A DNA stretch of 64,000 bases from Hydra vulgaris (Eukaryota; Cnidaria; Hydrozoa; Anthoathecata; Hydridae), in the NCBI RefSeq assembly GCF_038396675.1, contig NC_088933.1, positions 38,792,001 to 38,856,000 on the forward strand. The letters run 5' to 3'. Positions within the stretch are counted from its first letter, which is position 1. Every line of letters begins with the position of its first letter. Below are positions 11,570 to 25,246 of the stretch, piece by piece. The notes under the pieces are model-generated. The model was not told the DNA's origin. It did no database searches and worked only from the letters and a program-made list of their open reading frames with translations. Position numbers and translations under genes: made by a program.

Positions 11570-12760
11570 AAGTAGTCCGTTTAACTGCGATCTCTTTGAA
11601 AGATGTTAATTACTTTCATAGTAATTAAAAGAAAGAAATTTTTTTTGCGTAGTCATAAATGTGTACTTCAAGTACTTGCTACAATTGCCCCAGTGTCCAC
11701 GCAACCGGTCTGAGGGAATAGATCAAATTACTTGTCTTACGTACTTTTGATCAAGTTACTATATTATAAATACTCATTATAAATAATATAAAATACCTAT
11801 GTCAATAAGTAATACATAAATTACACGGGGATTGCACTTGAAAGTCCGAAAAAAGAACCTCAAGTAGCAGGCGATGACTGTTTATTTGCTTAATGACAAC
11901 AACTTCAAACGCAACAATTACTTTACATTTTAATACTGATTATAATATGTAACTAAATATGTAAAAAAGAAATTATAATATAAAATTTCTTTTTTAAATC
12001 TGTTGGGATTAGACAGAACAATATATTTTACAGGCTGAAGAGATCTTACTTGATTTTTTAGAACAAAATTTAGCGTTAAATTACAATTAATCTGTGCAAA
12101 TATGTATAAAGGAATCATGGAGTTCAATTAATTCATCGTTTTGAAATTATTGCACAGTTTACAGACTAGTCAATAAATAAAACAAAAATACTACATATTG
12201 ATTTCTAATAATATTTAAAAACTATATATTTTGCTTTAAATTTTCCACAGTGTAATATCTATTCTGCATATTTTTAATATATGTGGAATAAATGTTATAA
12301 ATAAAAAATATTTTTCACAGTATAATAATGAAATGATCAAAATTACTAATTATAACAATTTGAATTATAACATTGTAACAATATTTATAAAGTTTATAGT
12401 AAATGCTATGAGGATTAACGATATTCCGTCTTGGCTTTTAGAAAATGCTTAACATTAAGGACTTTTTAACTTCGTTCATGAAGGTACTCTCTAAAACCAG
12501 TGATAACAGCAGAAACTCTACTAAAGAAAATGGAACCATTTAATGTTGAAAACATTATTTACACATCAATTTCTTATGTATTATGTTAAAGAGAAAAAAA
12601 AAAAAAGTAATTTAAAATGTGACTGAATAAAGAAGAAACTTACTTTGTGAGATTTTTGTTTTTGTGACCTAAGAACAACCCTAAAGATAAAAAAATGCAA
12701 AAATATGTTTTAGTTTAAAACATGATTCTTAGCTTTTAGTGAATGATTAGATGTAGTGAT
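11570..12760. other. AT-rich stretch without recognisable genes
   Basis: I see no coding region, RNA gene or repeat boundary that I can support here. The 65-residue minus frame near 12000 has no family features. Confidence 0.6.
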
Positions 12761-12769
12761 AATCAAATC

Positions 12770-14165
12770 TAATAATCATTGATGTTACACTTGGGAACTT
12801 TGCTTTGAAAACTGCAAGAATAGTGCCAAACAAGTGATTTCGTTTTTGCATTTTGATTAAGCAATTTAACTTTAAATACATATCTATCCACTTCCAAAAA
12901 TAATTTATCGCTGTTTGTTTTGCAATGTTGCATGTGAAAGCAATATTTTCAAAGTTGTAATTATAGTATTTATAATTTAATTATACATACCATGATTTGA
13001 TTATACATTTCTTCCTTTGAATTTCTCCCATCGCTAACTTTTGCAATCAAATATAGTAAAAGTTTTTCCAAAACATCAAACTCTAAACCTGTTAATGTTA
13101 CACACTTTTCTTTATACATGTTAATGTTTGCATAACTAAATGGAGAATTTGTCTTTAATTTCAAATCTGATACTTCTAAACGAAGATAATATGTTTCTTC
13201 ACATAAATTATTCATTTCTACATATATTGCATCTCTTTCTGGATTCTCAATTGTTGTTGTTGAATTTATTTGTGCACTCTGTTTTGGTGAATCTGTTATC
13301 AAATTAAAACCAATGTCTTTGCTAATCAAATTAAAACCAATGTCTTCACTAAATTCAGTTGTTGTTTCTTGTTTGTTCAAGACACTAACATTCTCCACTC
13401 CAGTCAACGCATTGTCAATATTTATTTGTTCACAGACTTCATTAACTTGAGATTTTTTTGTAAACGATATTCTAAAAAATTTTTTTGTATGTTTCAGGTA
13501 TATAGTAAATACAAACACAGGCATTTAAAAAAAATATGGTCTGATTCAACTATTTTATTAGCAAGCAAAAGTTATACAAATAAATTTGATATTTCATATT
13601 AATAAAATTTGTGCTCTACGAGCTATTTAACATTAATTATCTAAAAAAAGAGCAACAAACGCATAATTTATAAATGCTTAGTTTTAATGCATAACAAAAA
13701 TAAATTGCAACTGTTACATAAACAGTTTTTACAAAAACATTTTAAACAACAAGATAAACTATATACCAAGAGAATTGTTCAACCTATTTATTCTCCTTTC
13801 ATTTCGTGACAACAATCGGTTATGTCATTGGGATGATTCCACTATATTTTTTTTAAGCACCTAACATATTGACTGATGGAACATAGTCAATATGCTTTTC
13901 AAAATTCTCTTTTTTTCCTGAAAGAAAAACATGAATAGAAATATAAAAACAAAAAAAATAAGTTAAAGACAAATTTGTGTTCAAATATTTAGATGATTTA
14001 AATACAAAACTTACCAGATACAAAATGTTTTGAGCATACATAGTTATGTTTTGTATTTGGCGACCAGAGTTTGTTTTTGCAAGATGAATCAATTCTATAT
14101 ATAGCATTAAGCCACAATCTTTTTCTCTTTGGATCAGCAGGAAAAATACAAAAACTCAAGTTCGA
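12770..14165 (-). pseudogene. decayed THAP + DDE transposase
   Basis: Reading the minus strand, 14165-14030 gives a THAP exon core: LSFCIFPADPKRKRLWLNAI, a WSP motif and VCSKHFVSG, then GTAAGT. The next exon near 13920-13855 reads KKENFEKHIDYVPSVNM. The frame 13524-12970 (184 aa) is the linker region, with a YVEMNNLCEETYYLRLEVSDLK coiled segment and LTGLEFDVLEKLL, ending at a GTATGT donor. A last exon near 12960-12790 gives NIAFTCNIAKQTAINYFWKW and AVFKAKFPSVTSM, the helix-turn-helix region before a DDE_4-type nuclease. The nuclease itself is missing or unreadable. The exon architecture matches the THAP/DDE transposase group common in cnidarians, by family memory rather than a search. Confidence 0.6.
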
Positions 14166-14169
14166 ATGA

Positions 14170-14919
14170 CTTTAGACATTGGTTGAACAATAAAAAACAC
14201 AGCACATAAAAAACAATAAAAAACACTATAAAAACAATAAAAAACACAACACATGAATCAACTCTATATATAGCATGAAAATAGCAATTTCAAAATTGTG
14301 TGGATGCGAATGTGGATATTGAGGTAATTATACTTTTATGTGAGAGTAATTTTTTATTTTGATGAGCAAATAAATTTATATAAATTTTATTTTGATGATT
14401 AACAAAATAATTTAAAGCAAAAATAATAAAAATATACTTAACCAATTCTTCGAGGTATAAAATAATGCATTTTTAAATTCTTTTTCTTCTTAACTGGTTA
14501 AATGTTCTTATATCATAATATGTTTTTATTAAGATTTGTGGCTATGAAAATAACCGTTTTTATGAAGCATCATTTAAATTTACTAATTATGCTGAAGTAA
14601 TCCCCTCTTGGTTCTTCTGTTCTTACTTTCTGAAATAAAGAGGAAAATAACTTTAAAAAAAAACATAACGCAAGCTGAAATTCAGTTCGAGAAATGAATT
14701 TACTATGAAAGTTTTACATAAGTTCACATATTCATATATATGTGAACTTGTTTAGAACTTCCATAGAAATAAATAAATAAGTTCATATGTCAATATTATT
14801 AATTTTTGAATTTTATAAAACATCAACTAACCAATATGAATAAAATATAGTAAATTTTTTATTTAAAAAACATTATTAACTTATTTAAAAAACATTATTA
14901 AAAAAACTTTTACATATGA
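14170..14919. other. AT-rich spacer
   Basis: It holds a short tandem of AAAAACA-type units near 14190-14255 but no gene or RNA I can support. Confidence 0.6.
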
Positions 14920-16850
14920 TTTTTTTTTTTTTTTTTTTTTTTTAAACATCTTCGCTTCCAACAAGGCTGCAAGCAGCCACTAATTAAAGTTGGAAGTTAC
15001 TGTAAGAGAAAAGATGAAGATTGTAGAGCAAGATAACGATTGACGGACGATTTAAAAGATTGCAAATTATATGAATCAGGAAAGCAAGATGAAGGAAGCG
15101 AATTCAAAAGAGCTGATGTTCGAGGAAAAAAACTAGACGAATAAGCGTTTTTGGAGCACTTAGGAACAGTCACAGAAAAAGGATGACACTTAATTGAATG
15201 ACGAGTAACACGAGAATGAATTTTAGTAGATGGCACAAGAGACGCTAGCTCTTTCGAGCAGTGCCCATTATAGTATTTGTAGAAAAGAGAAAGAGAAGCA
15301 ACATTACGACGATGTGATAATGGTTGAAGGTTGGCTGCAAGAGCAGGTCCAACTATGTTAACAATGCGTTTTTGCACCTTTTCTAAAAGAGAAAGGGCAT
15401 CATTAGAAGATCCGCCCCAGATATGGCAACAGTATTCCATACAAGGCCGGATTTGAGATTTATAGAGGTAGAGAATAGAACCAGAGTAAGAAAGTAGCGA
15501 GCTCGATAAAGAGATGCAACCTTTGCAGATGCTAATTTTGCAACCGATTTGATATATGGTTTCCAAGAAAGATTGGAAGTAAGAGTTAATCCTAGAAGAT
15601 GAAGAGTAGGTGACTCATCGAGTACATCACCGTTCATAAATATAGGAAGATCTAAATTATTGCGATAACGATTGGCTGAAAAAAATTGAGTTTTATCTGA
15701 ATTAAAGTTCACCAGCCACTGTGAGCCCCATGCTGTAGCAGAAGTGAGATCCTTTTCAAGCTCAAATGCCCCCTCCAGGCAATCAGAGGGTGTTGGTTTC
15801 TTATCACGACAAGAATAAATGGTAGTATCATCAGCAAACAATGCCACCTTAGATGTGAGAATATCTGGAAGATCGTTAATGTAAATTAAAAAGAGTATAG
15901 GGCCAAGGATAGAACCTTGAGGAACCCCTGAAGTTACAGAATAAGAAGAAGAGTGTTGTCCATCGAGGACAACTTTTATGCTACGATTGGAAAGGAAGGA
16001 TTCAATGATCTTAAAGATGTTGCCGGATACACCATAAGAAGAAAGCTTATGGAGAAGACCAGCATGCCAAACTTTATCAAACGCTTTTGAAATGTCAAGA
16101 GCGATGGCCTCAACCTCTCCACCTTCATCTAATGCACGATAAAACCTGTCAGTTATTACTGTTAGCAAATCAGCTGTAGAACGAGAAGATCGAAATCCAT
16201 ATTGATGGTCAGAAAGTAAGTTATTAGATTCAAGATGAGAAATTAAGTGTTTGTTAATTAAAGATTCAAAAACCTTGCTTATGATAGGAAGAAGACTTAT
16301 GGGACGGTAGTTAGACAAATCAGATCGCTCCCCAGAATTTTTGAAGATAGGGATAACAGATGCGGCTTTCCAGCAGGCTGGAAAACAAGACTCTGATAAG
16401 CACTTGTTGAATAGTTTTGAGAGTATAGACGACAGCTCTGGAGAACACTTCTGCAAGACAATAACAGGTATGTTGTCTGGGCCACAAGCTGTAGAAGAGT
16501 CTAGACAGGAAATCACTTTAGATACAGATGCTGAAGTGATATGAATGTCAAGCAATGAATCAACCTGTTTGTTGGCAATATCAGGTAGAACGCAATTAGT
16601 GGAATCAAGAGATGATATTGATGAAAAGTTTTTAGCAAACAGTTCGGCTTTGTCTTTAGGTGAGGTGACAAAGTCTGAACCATACAAGAGAGGTGGAATT
16701 ATAGATTTGCCCTTATTATTGATATTATTAAAGATTCTCCAGAAGTCACGAGAGCCTAATTTTTGAGATGAGATACGAGATTTCATGACCATTTATATTT
16801 ACAGCAAGCCCTCAAGACGTCTTATCAAATCTTTTTTTGAACCAATAACA
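14920..16850 (-). pseudogene. LINE copy D (jockey/CR1-type) with poly(A) tail
   Basis: Two overlapping minus-strand frames (16792-15383 and 15566-14997) form most of a reverse transcriptase. They contain SNYRPISLLPIISKVFE, YGFRSSRSTADLL, ALDISKAFDKVWH, SGVPQGSILGPILFLIYIND, LFADDTTIY (catalytic), LLGLTLTSNLSWKPYIKSVA and IRPCMEYCCHIWGG, ending in NRYLALQSSSFLLQ. A single frameshift near 15480-15560 joins the two frames. The T run at 14920-14943 is the poly(A) tail read on the plus strand. The 5' end lies in the linker before the RT, so the copy is truncated. A more decayed relative lies at 43745-45014. The copy looks fairly young. Confidence 0.87.
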
Positions 16851-16882
16851 CTCTTTCAGCTCATTTCTAAGCTGGTAAATAG

Positions 16883-18771
16883 TTAATGCTTGAGGAATAA
16901 GTTGAGTAATAACAGATTGCATTCATTTTTTGCTGTGTGTTTATTCAACGAACATGCATCTGTAAATCTTTTGCTACATATTTTGCATTTAACAGGCTTT
17001 ATTATGAATAAAATATCTTCTGTCAAATATTTCTTCTGGACACTATCTAAAATTGAAACAGACTCGATGCAAACTTGACATAAAAGCTCAGATTGTAGTG
17101 AACGTGAACAGTTACAGCATTCTTTGTCTGTAACAGGTTTACGAGGTCGAAAATGAGATTGATACATGGATGGTATTGGAAAATGATAAGACAAGTAAAA
17201 ATTTCGTACATAGCTAGACCGCATCAGTTGATACCATTTACCTTTTTCGTCTTGTTTTGTAGATCTGTTGCTACAAGTGTTTAATTCTTGTTTAATGGAT
17301 GAATGTTTGGATTCTTTTCCTTGCATAGAAAGAATCCCATAACCAACTCTATAACCCTTGAAAATTTCTTCCGCATGAAATGGAACAACATAACCAATAG
17401 TCCAAACTGTACTATATAATTTTACAAAACTCAACAAATCTGTTTCGTCTTGTTGCTTCAAAATATAATACATTTAGGCAATGTGTCCAATTGTTTATTT
17501 CTAAATGTAGGGGGCCTGGTTTTATTCTGTCTGAAAATATACCAATTCTTGATTCACCTAATTGACGCAATCCATTCTCAGCCATAAAATCCAGAGACTT
17601 AAGATGTTTGGCATTTTCTGACAACTCATTTGAAAAACCATTTTGAAACTGTTGTAACATGGTAAGATCATTTTTTCGACAAGTGTTATCAGAAATCTTC
17701 CATTTCTTGTCAGAATTTGAATACCTAATTGATCCGTCTATAAAAGTAAGTTCACTTTTGTGAACATTGCAGAAAGTGGATGGGTGTAGGTAGCACTTGT
17801 TGGAAGCACATTTGCTGCCCAACACAACCAGGATGTATCACCAGCAGGAACAAAGGAAAATGTTACTTTTTCATTGTTTATATAAAACAGATTACCTTCA
17901 ATTAACTCCGTTTCCTCACTATGCTGTCTCCATAAGTTTGCACATACATCATCTATCTCACCAGCTGTTAACATATGAAGGGGAAAGTGGAATTCACGAC
18001 TACGAATACGACTTCCATAGTTCCATAATGACATTGTAGCTATAGTCATTGTTTTTTCTTTTGACTCAGGTACGCTATCATCAGAAAACTCAACAACAAA
18101 ATGATTTATGTTCCCATTAAACCACCTAAGTTTATCTTTCATTGTTTTTACTTTCAAATTTAGATCAGCAATCATTGTGACTAATGCTATCACTGTACGC
18201 GAAACACCTCCTTTTATAAAATGAATATCTCCAATATCGAGATTGTTAACAAAAGTTTCAATAGCTCTATCAGAAATACTTGATGTTTTCAATAAAATGT
18301 TATGTTCTCCGTAAGATATTATATTACTTTCATTATTGTGTTCAGTGAAAGAATTATTTTGTATTTTACACAGCATGGTATACTTTCTCCTTGACATATA
18401 ATTTAAATATTTTGTTAGAACTGCATTTCGTAAACAAGTGTCACTTTTTATATGAACATCTGATATTTTACCAACAAAATTTTCAAGAAACTTCCCTCTT
18501 TTATAAGAAAGTATTAAGTTTTTCATCTCAGATATTGTAGCAATACTTCTTAAACAATCCCATGCACCATTAATTGATCCATTTCTTCCACCATAAACAT
18601 ATTCAAGAACATTTTTTGTTTCTTCACGACGTCTATAACGAGTTGAATTTGATGAGTCATTAATCATATCAAAGCTTGTACAATTACTTTCATGTCGCTT
18701 CCATACATGACCTTTTTTATCTAGGAAATATTTGAGATCTTCAGATTGATCTTCATTGTCTTTTAATTCCT
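16883..18771 (-). pseudogene. unassigned transposase-like protein with C-terminal C2H2 finger
   Basis: Three overlapping minus-strand frames (18667-17738, 17825-17412, 17473-16883) read as one protein with two frameshifts, near 17785 and 17465. A TTTTTAG acceptor at 18771 begins the exon. Landmarks are NGAWDCLRSIATISEMKNL, TMSLWNYGSRIRSREFHFPL, DTSWLCWAANVLPTSATY, SELTFIDGSI, PGPLHLEINNWTHCLN, RVGYGILSMQGKESKHSSIK and WYQLMRSSYVRNFYL. A Cys-rich block CCNCS...LCQVC and a zinc finger CKICSKRFTDACSLNKH close the protein. Acidic residues in DGSI, HLEINNW and GKESKH could be a DDE-type triad, but that is conjecture. I recall similar proteins as repeated, unnamed families in cnidarians and cannot assign a superfamily. 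Confidence 0.55.
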
Positions 18772-19939
18772 AAAAATACTAAACTCTTAGTTATTAAACT
18801 ATATAGTTTAAATTATGTAAAGTTAAAACTTTGTTAACATTGATTTATTAAACTACTCTGAAAAAAAAATCAGTTTATATATTTAGTAGCAAACCCAATA
18901 ATATAAGAAATATATAAAATAATATAAGAAAGATATGCGATTTAAAGTTTTAAGTACTAAAATTTGTTATTTTCTTCTTTGGATAGTTGAACTTTAAAAG
19001 ATTTGATAAAAAAGTTTAAAAGATTTGAGGGAAAAGTTTAAATATCACTATAAAAAGATTTTTTAAAAAACATATGCAGTTAGAATTTTTATTATAATCT
19101 TAATTGTAATATAATTATAATACAATTATGTTACAAGTATAGAATACAAGTATAAATAAATAAACATATGTTAAAAAGATATATTGCTAAGCATGCAACA
19201 TTTTTCAATTTGTATATTATTCTAAAAATTATATTATGATTTGTTAAAAAAAATCGTTGTTATTGTTTATATAAAAAGATACAAAAATCCATAATGGGCG
19301 CAAAGTCAAATTAACATGAAACACAAATAGTGAGAATCAAAATACATATTCGTAGTAGATAGGTTTTCAACCATTTCCTGAAATACATTGGGAATGACTT
19401 GTATATACTTAAAACTACATTTTGTCTTTACAACTTTTTTATTGCTTTCAAATTGCATATTGTAACATTAAAAGCTCAAAAAATACATGTTTTTTGACAC
19501 ATTTACGAAACTTTTAGCATCTTACTAACATTTTAAAACAAAAGTTGCAAACTCAAAACACGTAATTTTATAGCAATTATTGCAATATCTAGTTTTTTAA
19601 CTTTTTCGTTAAAGCAATCTCCTTAACGAATACCACTTTTGATTCCAAAATTAATACAACACAATGGAAAAGTAAAATTTACGCCTAAAAACACTTATTG
19701 TTATGTGTTTTTTAATTAAAATGTTTTTCTTTATCTCTTTCCTGAAAATCTTCTCAAAAATCCACAACAAAATAAGTTATATTTTTGCATAATTAATGTT
19801 TTGAAGTGTACTTGTTTTTACTAAATTCAGGCAAATTTTTGCGGAAAATACGTTCTTTTGGACTATGATGTGGGAGATTTTTAACTCAAATTTACCAGCG
19901 TGATGGTTTGGATTCAGATGTAAAATACGAAAAAAATAA
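18772..19939. other. AT-rich stretch, intron or flank
   Basis: No further exon of the gene on its left and no other feature that I can support. Confidence 0.55.
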
Positions 19940-20293
19940 CTCTAAACAAGGACTAAGGAATACAAAAGGACGCGCTAAGTCGATTTCCTGACTCCGCTAG
20001 CGAAGGCCATTCAATATTTCTAACTAAACTCTTATTTAACTAAATTTGGCCGAAATAATGTTTTATAAAATCAAATTACTGAAATATTATTAAAATAATT
20101 TTGCGTTATTGTTAAGAAAAATTAATAACAAATTAAAAACTTATTTAAAAAAGCATAAAAGATCAATATAAAAAAATTCCTCTATGAAAAAACGTAAACA
20201 TTTTATCCTCTAGAGACTTTTTAACAAAGTGAAAACTTTAAAAAAAACAACATGAATTTAATATAATAAACTTCTTAAAAAAAGAAACAACAA

Positions 20294-20297
<4 letters not shown>

Positions 20298-20383
<86 letters not shown>
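20298..20383. repeat. (AT)n microsatellite inside P element 2
   Basis: About 86 bp of AT dinucleotides directly downstream of the transposase stop codon. Confidence 0.95.
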
Positions 20384-20385
<2 letters not shown>

Positions 20386-20393
20386 AAATGACA

Positions 20394-22930
20394 TTATTCA
20401 GCTAGGCGTGCCTTCTTAATTGATGTCTGATAAAGACATGCATTTTTCGTTTGGTCTTTATCCGAATTCTGCATTCCATGCAGGAGAACATTTGCCAAAC
20501 GTCTGAAAAGGCTTTTTGAAGATAAACCTAAATCATAGTATGTGTTCATTACAGAAAGAATGTTTATAAGTCTTTTTCTACAACATGCTCTGTGTTTTTT
20601 TTCTTTTACAAAGCATAAACCAATTTTAACTAGCTGATAGGTACACTCATGTGGGACTGTCAAATATCCCCTTGAAACTTCCTCAATAAAGTCTTTAGCT
20701 TCATTTGTTAGTTTAGATTCATCATCTGGATAAACTAGTTCACCTTCACATTTTTTCTCAAGCCACCCTGCCACATAGGCAGAGTTCTCTTCAGTTTCAG
20801 AAAGACTCACATCATAAATGCATGTTTCAATTGAGATTGCAACTTCAATACTAATTGGACCCTCGCATATGTGACCTTTTCTATTGGGTTGCCCTACTTC
20901 CACTGATTCTAAAAATGATGCAGCAAATCGAGCTAAACGCTTTTTAAAAGCAGAGAAAACATCACCAGCTGCCATAAAAGCATTTGCCCCTGTTGATTGT
21001 CTATAAACAGAAAATTCTCTTTCTATTCTGTCACTTTCTAGCTCACGAAGCAAAACATAATCAAAACCAACTGAAAACAAATGCTTGCAGATAGCTATCA
21101 ACCCTTCAGTGGTTTGCACAAGGGCTTTTTTGGTATCATGGGTAACACACTGAACTCGTTTAGGTCCATGTCCTGATTTCATACATTTAAATATGTCTAT
21201 AAACAATTGAAGATTATTTGAATCTTTATCTTGCACAGATCGGTTGTGATCTCTCAGCCTAATATCTTGTCCTTTTGCAGAAACATTAACAATGTTCCAC
21301 CAATCTAAAATATTCCGAATAAAAGAGGAGGTTTCATAAGCTCCATTTTATTTTTAGGGCAGCTACTACTTTCTCATTAAATACTCTTAAAACATGCTGC
21401 ACATTCTGTAGTTGAAGACTCGAAGGATAAACAGCGACATAGGATAAAGGAACTGATTTTAAAATGTTCTCTTTCTCATATTGATATAGACCTTTCACAT
21501 CTGCAAAATGAAGCTATGGTTTTATTATCTAAAGATATCTTTTGACACTTTTTAGAAATCCAGTTATTTCGTAAGCATTTAAGTAGATGAACTGTGTCAA
21601 ACAAAAGAAACCAAACACGATGATCGTCTAATGGATGAATGGCCTGATAGTCAGTAATTCTGTTAAATATTTTGCAGTATTGCTGATTGATTTTATGATT
21701 ATCAGTTAAAGATCTTAAAACTATTCCACCCTGTTTTTCAATTATAATAGCAGCTTCTTTCACAACAATGAACTGATACAATGATGTTAATTTTCGAACA
21801 GGAGTAACAGAAATCATTAAACTAGGTCCGCCATGTAAGCATTTCATCATAACACATAGCATAGAGGTTGGTTTGGATTCTGGATCATTTTTTGCCATCC
21901 CATTTAAAACTCCGCATGAATAAGCAACTGTTGGTCTAATCTTTACCTCGTCAACTATCAAAATAACATTTTTCTGGTAATTATTCTTTACTTTTTCAAA
22001 TGTTTTTTGTGAAACCTGATCAATGTTAGTGGCAGAAATTATAGACTGCAGCTTTCTTTTACTTGGAAGGACTAAAAAATCACGAAGTTGACGGTAGTTG
22101 CAGTTATAAAAAGACGCGATTGCAAAGCAATAATCAGCTATAGAGAAACTTTTGTTACGCAAGAGTCTAAGTTGTCTTGTAATGAAATTCAATTTCTTTT
22201 GCTTAATATCATCATCTAATTCAAATTCATTTTCTGAATGAGTATTTGACACCTTTTCAATAACATCATTAACATGGAGTTTATAATTATGAACTAAATT
22301 AATTGCTTCGAAAAATTGAGAGTAGAAGATTAAGCCATTGTTTGGATTCAATATATTACCTAATGAAACACTAATTCCACGTTTAAAAGCAGAAAAAGTT
22401 AGTGGTGAACACAAGGTACACTTATCATAAACAATAATTGTCATAAAACTCTCTTTGAAATCTTCTGACATAAAAATGCATAAGAATTTATCCTCTTGTC
22501 GAGATGTTACTATCTTTTCATACTTTTTGTGTAATTCAGTGTCAGGATAAAAATCAGAAAACGAATTTATTCTATCTTTTTTGATGAAATATTTCAATTG
22601 CTGATCCTCAGGCTTAGATTGGCGAAGCACAGGCTTTGGTGTTGGTAAACAAGAAAAAGGAACATTAAAAATACTTGGTGCACATGCTGGTCGAGTATAG
22701 CCACCAGGCACCTTGATCATTTCTGTATTTTCAGGCCAATGTTTTTCACATATAAAGAATTTAGATGGCTCCATAATAAAATTTTTACGTGAAGGAAGCG
22801 CGTTAATCCATCTCTGTTTCTCAACTTCATCTTTAGGTAATTTAAAAACACGACACTTATCAAAATTTATTATAATTCCCTTCACAATTTACAACGCCAC
22901 ATTTGTTCACCTTAATAAAAGTAAAAGATT
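20394..22930 (-). pseudogene. THAP-domain P-element transposase 2, broken
   Basis: The THAP domain begins near 22915 (KCGVVNCEGNY) and continues in the frame starting at 22885 as CRVFKLPKDEVEKQRWINAL, ICEKHW and PACAPSIFNVP. A long linker follows, then the P-type catalytic core: LIVDEVKIRPTVAYSCGVLN with the first Asp, SLTDNHKINQQYC with the second, and LLFDTVHLLKCLRNNW. The C-terminal frame 21236-20394 carries ESDRIEREFSVYRQSTGANA with the late acidic residues. Frameshifts are visible near 22880 (inside THAP), 21505 and 21350. The core residues look intact, so the decay appears recent. It resembles THAP9/P2-type transposases. Confidence 0.88.
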
Positions 22931-25246
22931 TTCAAAAATTATTACTGGAACGTAAAAGAACACTACAACTTTGATAAAAATAATGGCCTTTGCGCGTCCT
23001 TCCGTATAGTAGTCCTCGCTCTAAACCAATTTTTTTTCCAATGACAGACTTTTCTTAAAATCAGTAGAAATATAATAAAATTGAAATCAATAGAAATATC
23101 ACTTAAATTTTATCTTGTCAAAATTAAATGTAATAAGTTTTTAGCAGTGTTATTTTAAACCTTAATTTAACTACATTGCATTATTTTTAACTCGCACTTT
23201 TCAGATCATCAAGGTCTTGAGTTGAGTATATTGAGCTTACTGCATAGGTGAAATTCAAACAATAGTAAAACCATGAGGTGTTTGGTGGTGGCGTCAGCAT
23301 CTCTTAACCGAGGTCACAATATAAAAACGGTAAAAAGTATTCAAAAACAAAGGGAGGTCAGAAAAGATGTAAAAACGGGATTGAATAAAAGCTAAAATCC
23401 TTCTGAAAGCAGTTTTTGTTGATTAAGACCAGCAACAAGGTCTTGAGTTGTAAATTTCACCAGGCTCCTGGTTAATTTTTGATATTCCAGAACATAGTTT
23501 GAAAAAATGCTTACGGAAGAGACTACTCCCTCAGACTTTTTCCATACAATGAATTCCAAAACTATTAAAATGGTTTAAAGTTGCTAACAACTCATCAGAA
23601 CTCACATCAAAATCATAAATCTAAAGACCATAGATTAAGAAATTCATATCTTAAAACAAGTAATATACTTCTAGTTCTTTTAAAAAAAATTGCAGAGTAG
23701 GATATATATATTTCTTAAAACAAGAAACGTACTTCTTGATTTAAGAAAAAAATCTCGTTATACAAATTCAATTTTGCTGTGCTAACAGAAAAAATTTATT
23801 CAAGATAATGTAGAGCATGTGATAAGCTTCAAAAGCTACTACAGAGGTTCATATAAAAAATCATTAAAAAAGAATAGTGGATTCAAGGAGCAACTCTGAA
23901 CCTTAAAAGTACATTTAAAAATTATATTTTACGCATTTTCTTTGAGATGTCTTAAGCTGAAAATTTGTGTATATTTATTGTACATTTGCAGCGTTTAAAC
24001 ACTGAATTCTTAAGCAAACTTGCTTCAGAAAGAAGAGGTCTGTAGCAGTAACGGATTCAGCAATTTTTTAGTTTGATTGGAGGCTGGGAACAAGTTCTAA
24101 AATTTAATCCCCTCTGCCCCAACGCGAGGGCAACAAGTTGACGAATTAGATTTTTGCTCATCTCAACTAAATTTATATTCATCGATAAATTATAAGTGTT
24201 GTTTTACAAACTCGAAGCGTTTAAAAGTTGAGCATATGAAATTTGTGAAACCCTTAAATTTAAGGAATGAAGGGGGAAAAGTTTTAAATTTTTATGGCCA
24301 TAATTTACGAACGCTGAGAGATAATACCGTGATAGTTAGGCCTGCAAATATCATGACCTACCGAGTTGTTTTACACAAAAAGAACATCTACTAAAAAACG
24401 GAACTAATTTTCAAATTAACCTACCGAGGCAAAAACTGTTTACAACCGATTATTGTCTTTTTATTTTCAACCGATTTATAACTTTTTTTTAATTAATCGC
24501 TGTATCAATTAAATGCAAAAATTACTTTTAGTTTAAAAATTAAGTTTATGCTTTACATAAATGTAGTTTACAAGATTTTAACATTACATAACATACACGA
24601 TTTTAACATAACAAAACAAATTCACCAATAAAAAACCCATAGGATTTGAATAAGTTAAGCTAAAGAGTCATTATTACTATTATTACGCTCAAAAGTTATC
24701 GAGATAGCAATTAAATTATTTAGATTATTTGAAAGCTTTTTAGATATTTTGTATTACTTTATTGATTTATAAATTAGATGTAATAAGGTACATTAACTCA
24801 AAAGAGAAAATATGTAAACACTTACCGCATAAATTTTGACTTGTAATAGTTGTGTTAACTTAATGGTTTGCGGTTTCATACATGCTTTGGACACATGATT
24901 TGAAAGGTAAACACACACCTTGTGGTTTAACTATCAAAATCATTTCTAAAAGCATACAGCAAAGCCCTTGGCTGAATGTCCCTAAGAAAAAATCAAGTAG
25001 CTATTTAATTTTAATTTATAGTACATAAAAACTTCAATTTATAAAATGTATTATAAAAAGTAATACTACATACGATGTATTATAGAAAATAAACACAAAT
25101 TAACATAACCATATTAGATAAATTTTGAAACATAGACATGCACATAACGTGAGACTTTAAGTTTTTAAGAAATCATTAACTAAAGTTGCCTAATTTAATA
25201 AAAATTAAAGTTAGACACACTATTACACGCTACATACATAATACTG

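Larger units (their letters stand above)
19948..23018 (-). mobile_element. P element 2 (THAP-type), whole with 8-bp target duplication
   Basis: The left end AAGGACTAAGGAATACAAAA continues to GGACGCGC. The right end, reverse complemented, is CGAGGACTACTATACGGA continuing to GGACGCGC. The 8 bp CTCTAAAC flank both ends (19940-19947 and 23019-23026). The element is 3071 bp, close to the 2.9 kb of the Drosophila P element, and carries a THAP/P transposase on the minus strand. An 86-bp (AT)n tract lies near its 3' end. It is a different lineage from P element 1: the inverted repeats and protein differ. Confidence 0.88.
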
